A stretch of DNA of 11,400 nucleotides from JALOOB01 sp964387985 (GCA_964387985.1 CAYLZG010000139.1:1-11400), one strand, 5' to 3'. Positions 1 through 5,888 are shown, counted from the stretch's first letter. Translations and numbers: made by a program. Notes: generated by a model not told the origin, from the letters alone.

Positions 1-45
1 CGCGCCACCTGGTACAGGGGATAAGTTCGAATCCCCTTGGGGGCA
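1..45 (+). tRNA. 3' end of a tRNA or tRNA-like gene (partial)
   Basis: The first 45 bases look like the 3' half of a tRNA: the T-loop string GTTCGAATC (25-33), a CCCCT arm (33-37), and an acceptor-like TGGGGGC plus discriminator A (38-45). CCA is not encoded. The T-arm is not normal. The AGGGG (16-20) that would pair with CCCCT is followed by five extra bases, ATAAG, before TTCGAAT, giving a 12-base loop instead of seven. The 5' half is outside the window, so the isotype cannot be read. A strong intrinsic terminator follows 15 bases later, which supports a transcribed RNA gene ending here. It could equally be a decayed tRNA, a duplicated tRNA 3' end left by an integrated element, or another structured RNA. 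Confidence 0.4.
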
Positions 46-58
46 CTCTCTTTAAGCT

Positions 59-94
59 AAAGTCCAGCATCCAACGATGCTGGACTTTTGTTTT
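59..94 (+). terminator. Intrinsic terminator after the tRNA-like gene
   Basis: A perfect 11-bp stem (61-71 with 76-86), extendable by two A-T pairs, closes a 4-base CAAC loop and is followed by a T-rich run (87-94, interrupted by one G). This is a strong rho-independent terminator for plus-strand transcription from the tRNA-like gene. Read on the minus strand the same stem has only a short T tract, so it would stop the convergent SDR/CPBP transcript less well. Confidence 0.85.
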
Positions 95-120
95 GCCCGC
101 GCAGGATGATGCCCAATAGT

Positions 121-405
121 TTAGCCCCCAACCATGTTGAGAAGGGCAGCGCCGACGTTAATCACGAAAAAGCCCACATGGCCCGCGGCATGGGCGACTA
201 TGGCCGTTTCCAGGTTGCGCCGCCAGAACAGCCAGCCGAAGAGCAGCCCGCCCAAGGCGTTGAGCAACACGGTACGGAAGACGATGAGCGGCGTCAGTGT
301 GACCATCCCGGCCAGCGCGGGCAGATGGCCGAGGCCAAAAAGCACGGCCGCCAGGATGATGGCTGCCCAGACTAAACGTGGACGCCTTTTGGGGGGACGC
401 CTCAC
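121..405 (-). CDS. N-terminally truncated CPBP-family (CAAX-protease-like) membrane protein
   Basis: A 94-residue frame resembles only the C-terminal part of CPBP/Abi intramembrane metalloproteases. It shows the second family motif as F23-x3-H27 (FGLGHLP) and a third-motif region around H72 (AIVAHAAGH), with two to three hydrophobic segments (about 12-33, 39-61, 67-90). The first motif, EExxxR, which supplies the catalytic glutamates, and the helices before it are absent, so protease activity is unlikely. The GTG start at 403-405 overlaps the stop of the upstream SDR gene (GTGA), as in translationally coupled pairs, but only a weak GGA precedes it. It is either a remnant of a deleted CPBP gene or a small coupled membrane protein. 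Family assignment is fairly secure; status as a working gene is uncertain. Confidence 0.55.
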   Translation of the reverse strand: MRRPPKRRPRLVWAAIILAAVLFGLGHLPALAGMVTLTPLIVFRTVLLNALGGLLFGWLFWRRNLETAIVAHAAGHVGFFVINVGAALLNMVGG

Positions 406-1037
406 AGATCCAGTACGCCCTGGTGTCCGGCCTTGACCGCCTCGATGACCTTCGCGGCCACGGTCTCGGGCGCCAGCGCGCTGCCCGGCAGCTTGAACGG
501 GACCTTCCGCCAAAACCCGGTGTTCATCGCGCCCGGACGCACGACGATGACCTGGCGCTTCCGCTCTTCCTTGCGCAGCGCCTCGGCGAACGCTTCGAGC
601 CCGGCCTTAGCAGCCGCGTACGCGCTCAGCCCCGGCAGCCGCATCCGCTCGCTCACCGCACCGAGAAACACCAGGGGTGCGTCTACAGCCAACAGAGGCA
701 GGCTGTGGTGCACTGCGTTGTACGCACCGAACAGGTTGGCATCCATAATGCGGCGAAACGTTGCCGGCGTCATCGTCTCCACCGGCTCCGCCTTGATGTC
801 TCCGGCTGCATAGATGAACAACTGCGCCTCGCCGACCTCCTGCACCGCTGCCAGGACGGCGCGCTGCACCGCAAACGGGTCGGCCACATCGGCCGCGAAT
901 ACGTGATCGGCCACACCGGGCAAGTCATCCCCCTGCCGGCTGATGCCGATGACCTGCCAGCCATCTTCCCTGAGTTTGCTGCCGAGCGCGCGTCCGACGC
1001 CGCCTGCCACACCCCAGATCAAGGCAACCTTTGTCAT
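402..1037 (-). CDS. Short-chain dehydrogenase/reductase (SDR) family oxidoreductase
   Basis: This 211-residue protein is a classical-size SDR, a cytosolic NAD(P)H-dependent oxidoreductase with a Rossmann fold. Visible motifs are the N-terminal glycine-rich GVAGGVG (9-15), an acidic AADVAD segment (48-53), YAAG (76-79) in place of NNAG, N101, the catalytic serine in GAVSE (S129), the YxxxK pair Y140/K144, and RPGAMNTGF (167-175). Substrate cannot be told from sequence. The frame is open upstream to a TTG at 1131-1133, but the ATG at 1035-1037 is preceded by AGAGGAG seven bases away and begins exactly at the Rossmann strand (MTKVALI), so it is chosen. It is transcribed divergently from the sensor kinase and overlaps the CPBP fragment by four bases. 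Confidence 0.88.
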   Translation of the reverse strand: MTKVALIWGVAGGVGRALGSKLREDGWQVIGISRQGDDLPGVADHVFAADVADPFAVQRAVLAAVQEVGEAQLFIYAAGDIKAEPVETMTPATFRRIMDANLFGAYNAVHHSLPLLAVDAPLVFLGAVSERMRLPGLSAYAAAKAGLEAFAEALRKEERKRQVIVVRPGAMNTGFWRKVPFKLPGSALAPETVAAKVIEAVKAGHQGVLDL

Positions 1038-1233
1038 TGGGTCGCTCCTCTGAGTCGCATAACGAACTGCATTACCACTGCCAGGAAGGGATGGACTTCT
1101 GCTCGTCCACAACCAGGATACATCGTACCACAAGATTCATGAGGGGCTGTCAAACCGAACCGCGCAGTAAGCCGGTCGCTCGACGGCGGCTTCGATCCGA
1201 TGATCGACGGTGTCATCAGCCCCGAGCACCTCA

Positions 1234-1263
1234 TTGAACGAAAGCGGTCGGAAGATGTATAAT
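1234..1263 (+). promoter_or_regulatory. Sigma-70-type promoter of the kinase/regulator operon
   Basis: TTGAAC (1234-1239) and TATAAT (1258-1263) are separated by 18 bases, a near-consensus housekeeping promoter. Transcription would begin near 1269-1271, giving a leader of about a dozen bases that holds only the GGGAG ribosome site (1270-1274) before the ATG at 1283. This placement argues against the in-frame GTG at 1268 as start codon. Confidence 0.7.
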
Positions 1264-1282
1264 CAACGTGGGAGACAGCACG

Positions 1283-2524
1283 ATGACCTACCAGATTACG
1301 GAACCCATTGACGTCACGCGACTCCAACAAGTCCTGGATGAGTTGCAGGCCGAAATTGACGAGCGGGAGCGCGCGACCGCGGAGCTGGCGCAACAGAACA
1401 CCAGACTGTATAGCGAGTTGCAGCGGCGGCTAGCCGAAAGCGAGAGCTTCAATCGCGTTCTGGTGAGCTTGCTCCAGAAGACCGTTTTGGGTCAAGTGCT
1501 GGACATCGTCTGCACCGAAGCTCAAGGCCTGGTCGGGGCTTCCGCCAGCGCGGTCCTGCTACTGACTGATCAGGCCTGGCTGGAGGTTAAGCATCGGTTG
1601 GGCAATCCACTGGCAGCCGTTGAACCCGTGCCCGTGGACGGTTCAGTGGCGGGCCAGGTGGTGCGGCAGGGTACACCGGTGCTGCTAAACGATCCAATCC
1701 ACCTGGAACAGGCCCATGTCTACCAGTGGCCGACGGATCTCAACGCACTGCTCGCTGTGCCCCTGCGCGTCAACGGTGGAATCATCGGCGTGCTGGACGT
1801 GGTGAACAAGCCCGGCGGATTCACTGAAGACGATGTCCCCGTCGTGTCCATTTTCGCCAATCAGGCCGCGATGGCCATCGAGCACGCCCGGCTCCAGCAG
1901 CAGGCTGAGGAATTGGCGGTGCTGGCCGAACGACAACGCCTGGCCCGTGAACTGCATGATTCGGTCACCCAATCGCTATACAGCGTGACCCTCTACGCCA
2001 ACGCCGCGGCCTTGGCCTTGGCGGCGGGCAAGGATGATGTCACGGCAAGCTATCTGCAGGAACTGCAGGCGACTGCGCAGGATGGCATGCGCGACATGCG
2101 GCTGCTTATCTTCCAGTTGCACCCGCCGGTGCTGGAGACCGAGGGGTTGGTCGCGGCGCTGCAGGCGCGCCTGGCAGCCGTCGAGGGTCGCGCCGGGGTG
2201 CAGACCGAGTTTCGCGTTGAGGGCGAGCGGCGGCTGCCGATTGCGATCGAGACGGAGCTTTACTGGATCGCCCAGGAAGCCCTCAACAACGCGCGCAAAC
2301 ATGCGGCGGCCGAGAATGCTATCGTACACCTGGACTTCACCGATGCATCCGTCTGCCTGGATGTGCGGGATGACGGCATAGGGTTCGATCCGGGCGCGGT
2401 GCCGGCCGAAAGACGAGGCGGGTTGCGCACCATGGCCGAGCGCGCCGCGCGCGTCAACGGGGTGCTGACCTACCAAAGCAAGCCAGGTGAGGGGACACGG
2501 GTGAAGGTTGAGGTAGCGTTATGA
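1283..2524 (+). CDS. GAF-domain sensor histidine kinase, HisKA_3/NarL-type
   Basis: This 413-residue cytoplasmic kinase has no membrane segment. An N-terminal coiled coil (about 10-55) precedes a GAF sensor domain (about 60-200), then a HisKA_3 dimerisation helix pair with the H-box LARELHDSVTQSL (phospho-acceptor H225). A HATPase_c domain follows, with N-box EALNNARKHA (N335/N336), G1 DDGIGF (from D363) and G2 RRGGL. It should autophosphorylate on H225 and pass phosphate to the regulator encoded next. The GAF ligand is unknown; I see no cysteine cluster suggesting haem or iron-sulphur binding. ATG 1283 is chosen over GTG 1268 because GGGAG lies eight bases upstream and the promoter -10 box ends at 1263. 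The stop overlaps the next start (ATGA). Confidence 0.92.
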   Translation: MTYQITEPIDVTRLQQVLDELQAEIDERERATAELAQQNTRLYSELQRRLAESESFNRVLVSLLQKTVLGQVLDIVCTEAQGLVGASASAVLLLTDQAWLEVKHRLGNPLAAVEPVPVDGSVAGQVVRQGTPVLLNDPIHLEQAHVYQWPTDLNALLAVPLRVNGGIIGVLDVVNKPGGFTEDDVPVVSIFANQAAMAIEHARLQQQAEELAVLAERQRLARELHDSVTQSLYSVTLYANAAALALAAGKDDVTASYLQELQATAQDGMRDMRLLIFQLHPPVLETEGLVAALQARLAAVEGRAGVQTEFRVEGERRLPIAIETELYWIAQEALNNARKHAAAENAIVHLDFTDASVCLDVRDDGIGFDPGAVPAERRGGLRTMAERAARVNGVLTYQSKPGEGTRVKVEVAL

Positions 2525-3216
2525 TTGACAAAGGAACGCGCGACGCGGCGGAGAACATCCGTGTCTTGATTGTGGATGACCACACGATTGTACGCAAGGG
2601 CATCCGCGCCCTGCTCTCGGAAGCGGGTGGCTTCGAGGTGGTGGGGGAAGCGGCGGACGGACAGACGGCGGTGCACGTCGCGGAGGAAACCCGGCCGGAT
2701 GTCATCCTGATGGACCTGCTGCTGCCTGAGATGGACGGCATCGAGGCAACGCGCGAGATTTCCCGTCGCCTCCCGCAGACCCACATTCTCGTGTTGACCA
2801 GCTTCGTTGCGGACAGCAAGGTGTACCCGGCCATCAAAGCGGGCGCCCTGGGGTACTTGCTCAAGGATTCCACGCCCGAAGAACTCGTACGGGCCCTTCG
2901 CCAGGTGCACCGCGGCGAGCCATCGCTCAATCCCGCTATTGCCCGCAAACTGCTGCAAGAGATCGCGCGTCCGGTCGAGCGGCAACCTGCCCCCGAAGCC
3001 CTCACCGCGCGCGAGATGACGGTGCTGCGGTGGATAGCCCAAGGCATGAGCAACCAGGAGATTGCCGACCGCATCAGCGTCAGTGAATCGACCGTGCGGA
3101 CACATGTGAGCCGGATCCTCGGCAAGCTGCACCTGGCCAGTCGCACCCAGGCCGCGCTCTACGCTGTACGGGAAGGATGGGCGGACGGGGACGCCGAAGG
3201 CGCACAGGGGCAGTAG
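2521..3216 (+). CDS. NarL/FixJ (LuxR)-family response regulator
   Basis: This 231-residue transcription factor is the partner of the kinase, whose stop it overlaps by four bases. The receiver domain (about 13-130) shows the acidic pair D19/D20, phospho-acceptor D65 in ILMDLLLPEMDG, T93 and K115 in YLLKD. A linker leads to a LuxR-type helix-turn-helix (about 158-222) with LTAREMTVLRWIAQGMSNQEIA and STVRTHVSRILGKL; the second part is the recognition helix. Phosphorylation at D65 should promote dimerisation and DNA binding. Targets are unknown; the envelope-protein cassette downstream is a candidate by position only. GAGG about eight bases upstream serves as ribosome site. Confidence 0.93.
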   Translation: MIDKGTRDAAENIRVLIVDDHTIVRKGIRALLSEAGGFEVVGEAADGQTAVHVAEETRPDVILMDLLLPEMDGIEATREISRRLPQTHILVLTSFVADSKVYPAIKAGALGYLLKDSTPEELVRALRQVHRGEPSLNPAIARKLLQEIARPVERQPAPEALTAREMTVLRWIAQGMSNQEIADRISVSESTVRTHVSRILGKLHLASRTQAALYAVREGWADGDAEGAQGQ

Positions 3217-3274
3217 ACACCGAGCGTGGCGCTGCATCTGGCGCCATAGCACAACCGCATACACTAAATGTCGC

Positions 3275-3302
3275 AGGGACCGCCTATGTGAGCGGTCCTT
3301 TT
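3275..3302 (+). terminator. Intrinsic terminator of the kinase/regulator operon
   Basis: A 7-bp GC-rich stem, GGACCGC (3277-3283) with GCGGTCC (3292-3298), extendable by a G-T and an A-T pair, has an 8-base loop and is followed by TTTT (3299-3302). It sits 60 bases after the response-regulator stop and separates the two-component operon from the cassette downstream. It is the hairpin part of intergenic repeat copy A. Confidence 0.75.
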
Positions 3303-3334
3303 GCTATTAAGAAGCTGGCGCTTGCGCTGACGAC
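3275..3334 (+). repeat. Intergenic terminator-linked repeat, copy A (diverged)
   Basis: After the hairpin this copy reads TTTTGCT, then about a dozen bases, then TGGCGCTTGCGCTGACGAC (3316-3334). The last 19 bases match copy B at 7126-7144 in 17 positions and copy C at 8078-8096 in 13. In all three copies the TGAYGAC motif begins 30-31 bases after the stem end. The sequence left of the hairpin is only weakly similar to B and C. Confidence 0.6.
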
Positions 3335-3364
3335 AAGACGCCACTCTTATGTCAGACTATGAAT

Positions 3365-3393
3365 GGGAGGAAAAGCGAATCCTCCAGGTTTTT
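3365..3393 (+). promoter_or_regulatory. Leader hairpin upstream of the GlsB-like gene
   Basis: GGAGGA (3366-3371) pairs with TCCTCC (3380-3385) around an 8-base loop and is followed three bases later by TTTTT (3389-3393). It could act as a weak attenuator or leader hairpin about 50 bases before the GlsB-like start. The stem is short and the function is a guess. The rest of the 3303-3433 gap has no promoter I can defend. Confidence 0.3.
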
Positions 3394-3433
3394 GTCAAAG
3401 CTAGTCGTTTCACAAAGAGGAAAGGGTGACACA

Positions 3434-3694
3434 ATGAGTATTCTCGCATGGCTCGTCGTCGGCTTGATCGCTGGCTGGTTGGCCAGCCGGGTGATGCGCG
3501 GTGGAGGCTACGGTCTCATCGGCGACATCGTGGTTGGTGTGGTGGGCGCGCTGCTCGGCGGCTTCCTCGCCACAAACTTTTTGGGCATGGCGAACCCTGT
3601 CAGTGGCATCAACATTCCCAGCATCTTCGTGGCCTTCGTAGGCGCAGTGATTCTGATCGCCATCCTGCGGCTGGTTTCCGGGCGCCGGCGTTAG
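3434..3694 (+). CDS. GlsB/YeaQ/YmgE-family (transglycosylase-associated) membrane protein
   Basis: An 86-residue, very hydrophobic protein with three predicted membrane helices (about 2-20, 28-50, 60-82) and a basic tail (SGRRR). The pattern AWLVVGLIAGWLASRVMRG, then GGYGLIGDIVVGVVGALLGGFL, then a third helix is typical of the GlsB/YeaQ family, whose usual length is 80-90 residues. Family members are associated with envelope or general stress responses; their biochemical role is not established. The frame extends upstream to 3359, but the ATG at 3434 is preceded by AGAGGAAAGGG and matches the usual family start. It is the first gene of the small-protein run reaching 5888. Confidence 0.9.
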   Translation: MSILAWLVVGLIAGWLASRVMRGGGYGLIGDIVVGVVGALLGGFLATNFLGMANPVSGINIPSIFVAFVGAVILIAILRLVSGRRR

Positions 3695-3700
3695 GCCAAA

Positions 3701-3739
3701 TACACCTGGGCAGGTTCACCATGCACCCGCCCAGGTGTA
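3701..3739 (+). other. Intercistronic hairpin without U-tract
   Basis: A perfect 11-bp stem (3701-3711 with 3729-3739) closes a 17-base loop that can add three more pairs after an A-C mismatch. No T run follows, so it is unlikely to be a simple intrinsic terminator. It lies between the GlsB-like stop and the GGAGG of the YggT-like gene, where it could stabilise the upstream message or tune expression between the two. Confidence 0.65.
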
Positions 3740-3776
3740 CCATGAGCCGTTGGAAAAAGTAATCGGAGGATAAACC

Positions 3777-4256
3777 ATGACAGTCATACGAAGCGAAGAG
3801 CATACCGGAGTGATCGGTCCCACTGCCGTGGACGGGAGGCCCGTGGACGTGACGAGTAGTCCTGCCCGGACGACGGCGCACCAGACCGAGACCGTCACCA
3901 GCGACCCGTACGCTGTGCGTCGTGAGGGGACTCTCAGGATCCAGAAGGGTATTTATCTGCTGTTTGGAATTCTGGAGGGGTTGCTCGCCATTCGTTTCGT
4001 GCTGCCACTGCTTGGCGCGAACCCGGACGCAGGCTTTGCGCAGTTCATTTACAGCATCACGAAGCCATTCCTCGCTCCTTTCGCGGGGCTGTTTGGGGCG
4101 GCGCGCTTTGGGGGCAGCGTGTTCGAGGTGAATCCCCTGGTGGCCATCCTCGTCTACGCCCTGATCGCGTGGGTGTTGGTCAAGGCGGTGGGGCTGGTGT
4201 TGGGCGACACGCGGCGCGGGGTGCGGACGACATCCAGACATATCGATACCGCATGA
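3777..4256 (+). CDS. YggT-family membrane protein with hydrophilic N-terminal extension
   Basis: A 159-residue protein. Residues 1-50 are hydrophilic and Thr-rich. The rest is a YggT domain: a first membrane helix region (about 57-80, GIYLLFGILEGLLAIRFVLPLLG), the ITKPFLAPFAGLF motif (94-106), and a second helix region beginning at the NP pair (119-143, NPLVAILVYALIAWVLVKAVGLVLG). YggT proteins are integral membrane proteins of unclear molecular function, often near cell-division or envelope genes. The ATG at 3777 follows GGAGG (3766-3770) at good spacing. Compared with the usual roughly 90-100 residues, the N-terminal tail is an addition. It is the second gene of the cassette. Confidence 0.85.
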   Translation: MTVIRSEEHTGVIGPTAVDGRPVDVTSSPARTTAHQTETVTSDPYAVRREGTLRIQKGIYLLFGILEGLLAIRFVLPLLGANPDAGFAQFIYSITKPFLAPFAGLFGAARFGGSVFEVNPLVAILVYALIAWVLVKAVGLVLGDTRRGVRTTSRHIDTA

Positions 4257-4272
4257 AGCAAGCATGAAGCAG
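4251..4272 (+). repeat. Tandem 11-bp duplication at the YggT-like stop codon
   Basis: GCATGAAGCA occurs twice in tandem (4251-4260 and 4262-4271, 11-bp period). The first copy contains the TGA stop of the YggT-like gene; the second TGA is out of frame. It looks like a simple slippage or duplication scar. Confidence 0.6.
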
Positions 4273-4282
4273 GTCTATCCAT

Positions 4283-4297
4283 GGCGGAATTTCCGCC
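4283..4297 (+). other. Short palindrome upstream of the LEA-like gene
   Basis: GGCGGA (4283-4288) and TCCGCC (4292-4297) form a 6-bp stem with a 3-base loop nine bases before the AGGAGG ribosome site at 4306-4311. It has no T run and may be one more intercistronic hairpin in this operon. Confidence 0.4.
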
Positions 4298-4316
4298 GAT
4301 TCATCAGGAGGAACAT

Positions 4317-4685
4317 ATGTCGAACATCGAACGTAAGCTCAAGGACGCAGCTCGCGACGTGAAGAACGCAGTCCAGGACGCGGCGCACGACACCAGGCGC
4401 AAGGCTGAGGACGTCGCGCACGATGCCCAACGCAAAGTCGAAGACGTAGCACACGATGCCAAGAACGACGTCGAGGATGCGAGGCACGATGCCAAGCGCA
4501 GGGGCCAGGCTGCAGACGCGGCGCATGAGGCCCAGAACCAGGTCGAGGACTCGGCGCACGATGTGAAGAATGCCGTCGAGGACGCCGCGCATGAGGCCCA
4601 GAATGAGGTTGAGGACGCAGCACAAGATGCCGCGCACAAGGTTGAGGACGCAGCACGCGCAGTCAAGCGCGGATTCGGCCAATAA
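4317..4685 (+). CDS. LEA-like protein of ten 11-residue repeats
   Basis: A 122-residue, extremely hydrophilic Ala/Asp/Glu/Lys/His-rich protein. After MSNIER (1-6) the whole chain is ten consecutive 11-residue units of the form xVEDAAHDAKN: 7-17, 18-28, 29-39, 40-50, 51-61, 62-74 (two extra residues), 75-85, 86-96, 97-107 and 108-118, then GFGQ. This is the 11-mer amphipathic-helix architecture of group 3 LEA proteins and apolipoprotein-like helices, which are disordered in dilute solution and fold on drying or on membranes. There is no signal peptide or membrane helix. An in-frame ATG exists at 4281, but the ATG at 4317 follows AGGAGG by five bases. A role in desiccation or membrane protection is inferred. 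Confidence 0.82.
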   Translation: MSNIERKLKDAARDVKNAVQDAAHDTRRKAEDVAHDAQRKVEDVAHDAKNDVEDARHDAKRRGQAADAAHEAQNQVEDSAHDVKNAVEDAAHEAQNEVEDAAQDAAHKVEDAARAVKRGFGQ

Positions 4686-4706
4686 GCGGAACTGAGATGA
4701 TGCCAT

Positions 4707-4755
4707 GCGGGCCGATGAGAGAGTAACGTGCCAGCTTACCGCCTCATCGGCCCGC
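4707..4755 (+). other. Intercistronic hairpin, 13-bp perfect stem
   Basis: GCGGGCCGATGAG (4707-4719) is exactly complementary to CTCATCGGCCCGC (4743-4755), with a 23-base loop that contains a further GTAA/TTAC pairing. There is no T run. It lies between the LEA-like gene and the AGGAAGGTG ribosome site of the PRC-barrel gene, so an RNA-stability or leaky-termination role is more likely than full termination. Confidence 0.75.
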
Positions 4756-4779
4756 CGCAGCATTTGAGGAAGGTGAAAC

Positions 4780-5295
4780 ATGGCACGTTATGAATTCGTG
4801 AAGGGACTACCCGTCATGACGATGGCGGAGGGCAAACAAATTGGCAAGATTGACGACCTGGTCGTCGACCCTGAAAGCAAGACTGTGAGCTGGCTGCGTC
4901 TTCACAGCGGGGGAATGCTGGGCGGCGAGCGGCTGTGGGTATCGACTGAGGCGGTGCATGGCGTGGGTGAGGATGCTGTGACGATCAATGCGGAAGCCGA
5001 TGTCCGCACTCCTGCCGACGCGCCCGAAGCTGTCGCCCTGATCAAAGCCAAGCGTGAGCTCATCGGCGGCAAAGTGATCACCGAGAACGGCGAGCGCGTT
5101 GGCGAGGTGCGCGACTACGAGTTCGACCCGGAGACATTCGCCATCACCTCCCTGTCTGTCCCGCCGGGCATGAACGTTGTGGGCGAGACCCTGACGATTA
5201 CCGGCGATAAGCTGCTCACCATCGGCGAAGATGTGATCGTGGTCGCAATGGACGCGGTGTCAAGGCCGGAAGAGCAGGCAGACGATCCCCAATAG
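4780..5295 (+). CDS. Double PRC-barrel domain protein
   Basis: A 171-residue soluble protein with two PRC-barrel-like halves. The first (about 5-75) contains GLPVMTMAEGKQIGKIDDLVVDP and a WLRLHSGG strand; the second (about 93-163) contains LIGGKVITENGERVGEVRDYEFDP, repeating the pattern 'v.t.dGe.iGkv.D...Dp'. PRC-barrels are small beta-barrels that bind RNA, proteins or ligands (RimM, the photosynthetic reaction-centre H subunit); the exact partner here cannot be told. The C-terminus is acidic and probably disordered (PEEQADDPQ). ATG 4780 has AGGAAGGTG upstream. Its stop overlaps the ribosome site of the 47-residue gene that follows, suggesting coupling. Confidence 0.85.
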   Translation: MARYEFVKGLPVMTMAEGKQIGKIDDLVVDPESKTVSWLRLHSGGMLGGERLWVSTEAVHGVGEDAVTINAEADVRTPADAPEAVALIKAKRELIGGKVITENGERVGEVRDYEFDPETFAITSLSVPPGMNVVGETLTITGDKLLTIGEDVIVVAMDAVSRPEEQADDPQ

Positions 5296-5305
5296 GAGCA
5301 ACACC

Positions 5306-5449
5306 ATGCACTTTTCGCTCGTACTGGCTGTTCTGGCAAGCCTGACCCTGGTGCTGCTGCCGGTGCTGGATCACTTCGCCAACTCTGAGACCAACAGCAA
5401 GCCCCTGCACGCTGACTTGACCTGGCTCGCCCGTTGGGTGCAAAAATGA
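5306..5449 (+). CDS. Small single-membrane-helix protein (47 residues), unknown function
   Basis: A 47-codon frame begins at ATG 5306 and ends at TGA 5447-5449. AGGAG (5294-5298), partly overlapping the PRC-barrel stop codon, lies seven bases before the start. Residues 3-21 (FSLVLAVLASLTLVLLPVL) form one clear hydrophobic helix. The rest is polar, with an LTWLARWVQK amphipathic end. It starts 10 bases after the PRC-barrel gene on the same strand, so it is very likely co-translated. I do not recognise a family. Its size means automated gene calling would often omit it. Confidence 0.65.
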   Translation: MHFSLVLAVLASLTLVLLPVLDHFANSETNSKPLHADLTWLARWVQK

Positions 5450-5579
5450 GCCATCCATGCAGTGAGGCCTGCTGAGCCAGGTGGAAACGGCATATGATAA
5501 TTGGAATTGAGCCCAAAGATGTGCGGACTATCAAGAAATTCGTATAGATTTACGCGAACCGCCATACAGGAGAAGCACA

Positions 5580-5888
5580 ATGAACGAACACGACTACGAA
5601 CGCGAGAATGACACGTATGGGCCTGGACTGCTGTTGGTCGGCCTGCTGATTGGCTTGCTGATGGGCGGCTTGGCAGGCGCGGTCGCCATGCTGTTGTTGG
5701 CGCCGCAACCGGGGAAAAAGACACGGGCCAAGCTGCAACGGCAGAGCCGCAAACTGCGCAAGCAGACGGCCGAGACCGTAGAGGACGCGGTGTCACAGGC
5801 TCGCGGCACCGCCCATCAGATCACAAAGGATGTACGCAAGCAGGCTAAGGAACTGCAGGAACGCGGTCAGGCGCTGCTCGACGGGTAG
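5580..5888 (+). CDS. YtxH-domain protein
   Basis: A 102-residue protein. A short charged N-terminus is followed by one glycine-rich membrane helix (about 15-41) ending in LLLAPQPGKKTRAKL, the signature 'G..aG...gLLlAPksGketR' of the YtxH family. A long charged helical tail (48-98) follows. The tail segment TAETVEDAVSQA resembles a repeat unit of the LEA-like protein upstream. YtxH proteins are described as general-stress or envelope proteins in Gram-positive bacteria; their activity is unknown. The start is supported by AGGAG seven bases upstream. The 130-base gap before it (5450-5579) holds no gene or hairpin I trust; a TATGATAAT at 5493-5501 has no convincing -35 partner. Confidence 0.87.
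   Translation: MNEHDYERENDTYGPGLLLVGLLIGLLMGGLAGAVAMLLLAPQPGKKTRAKLQRQSRKLRKQTAETVEDAVSQARGTAHQITKDVRKQAKELQERGQALLDG

Noticed and set aside
378..1142. Plus-strand frames opposite the SDR gene
   Set aside because: The minus strand has the full SDR motif set plus a good ribosome site; the plus frames have neither.
3323..3352. TTGCGC and TTATGT with an 18-base spacer as promoter of the cassette
   Set aside because: Only half or fewer of the positions match each consensus, and the spacing is not kept in the other repeat copies.
4275..4781. Long minus-strand open frame (168 codons), and two shorter ones, opposite the LEA-like gene
   Set aside because: They are by-products of the 33-bp repeat: the Ala/Asp/Glu/Lys codon pattern leaves several antisense frames free of stops. 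No ribosome site or recognisable family supports them.
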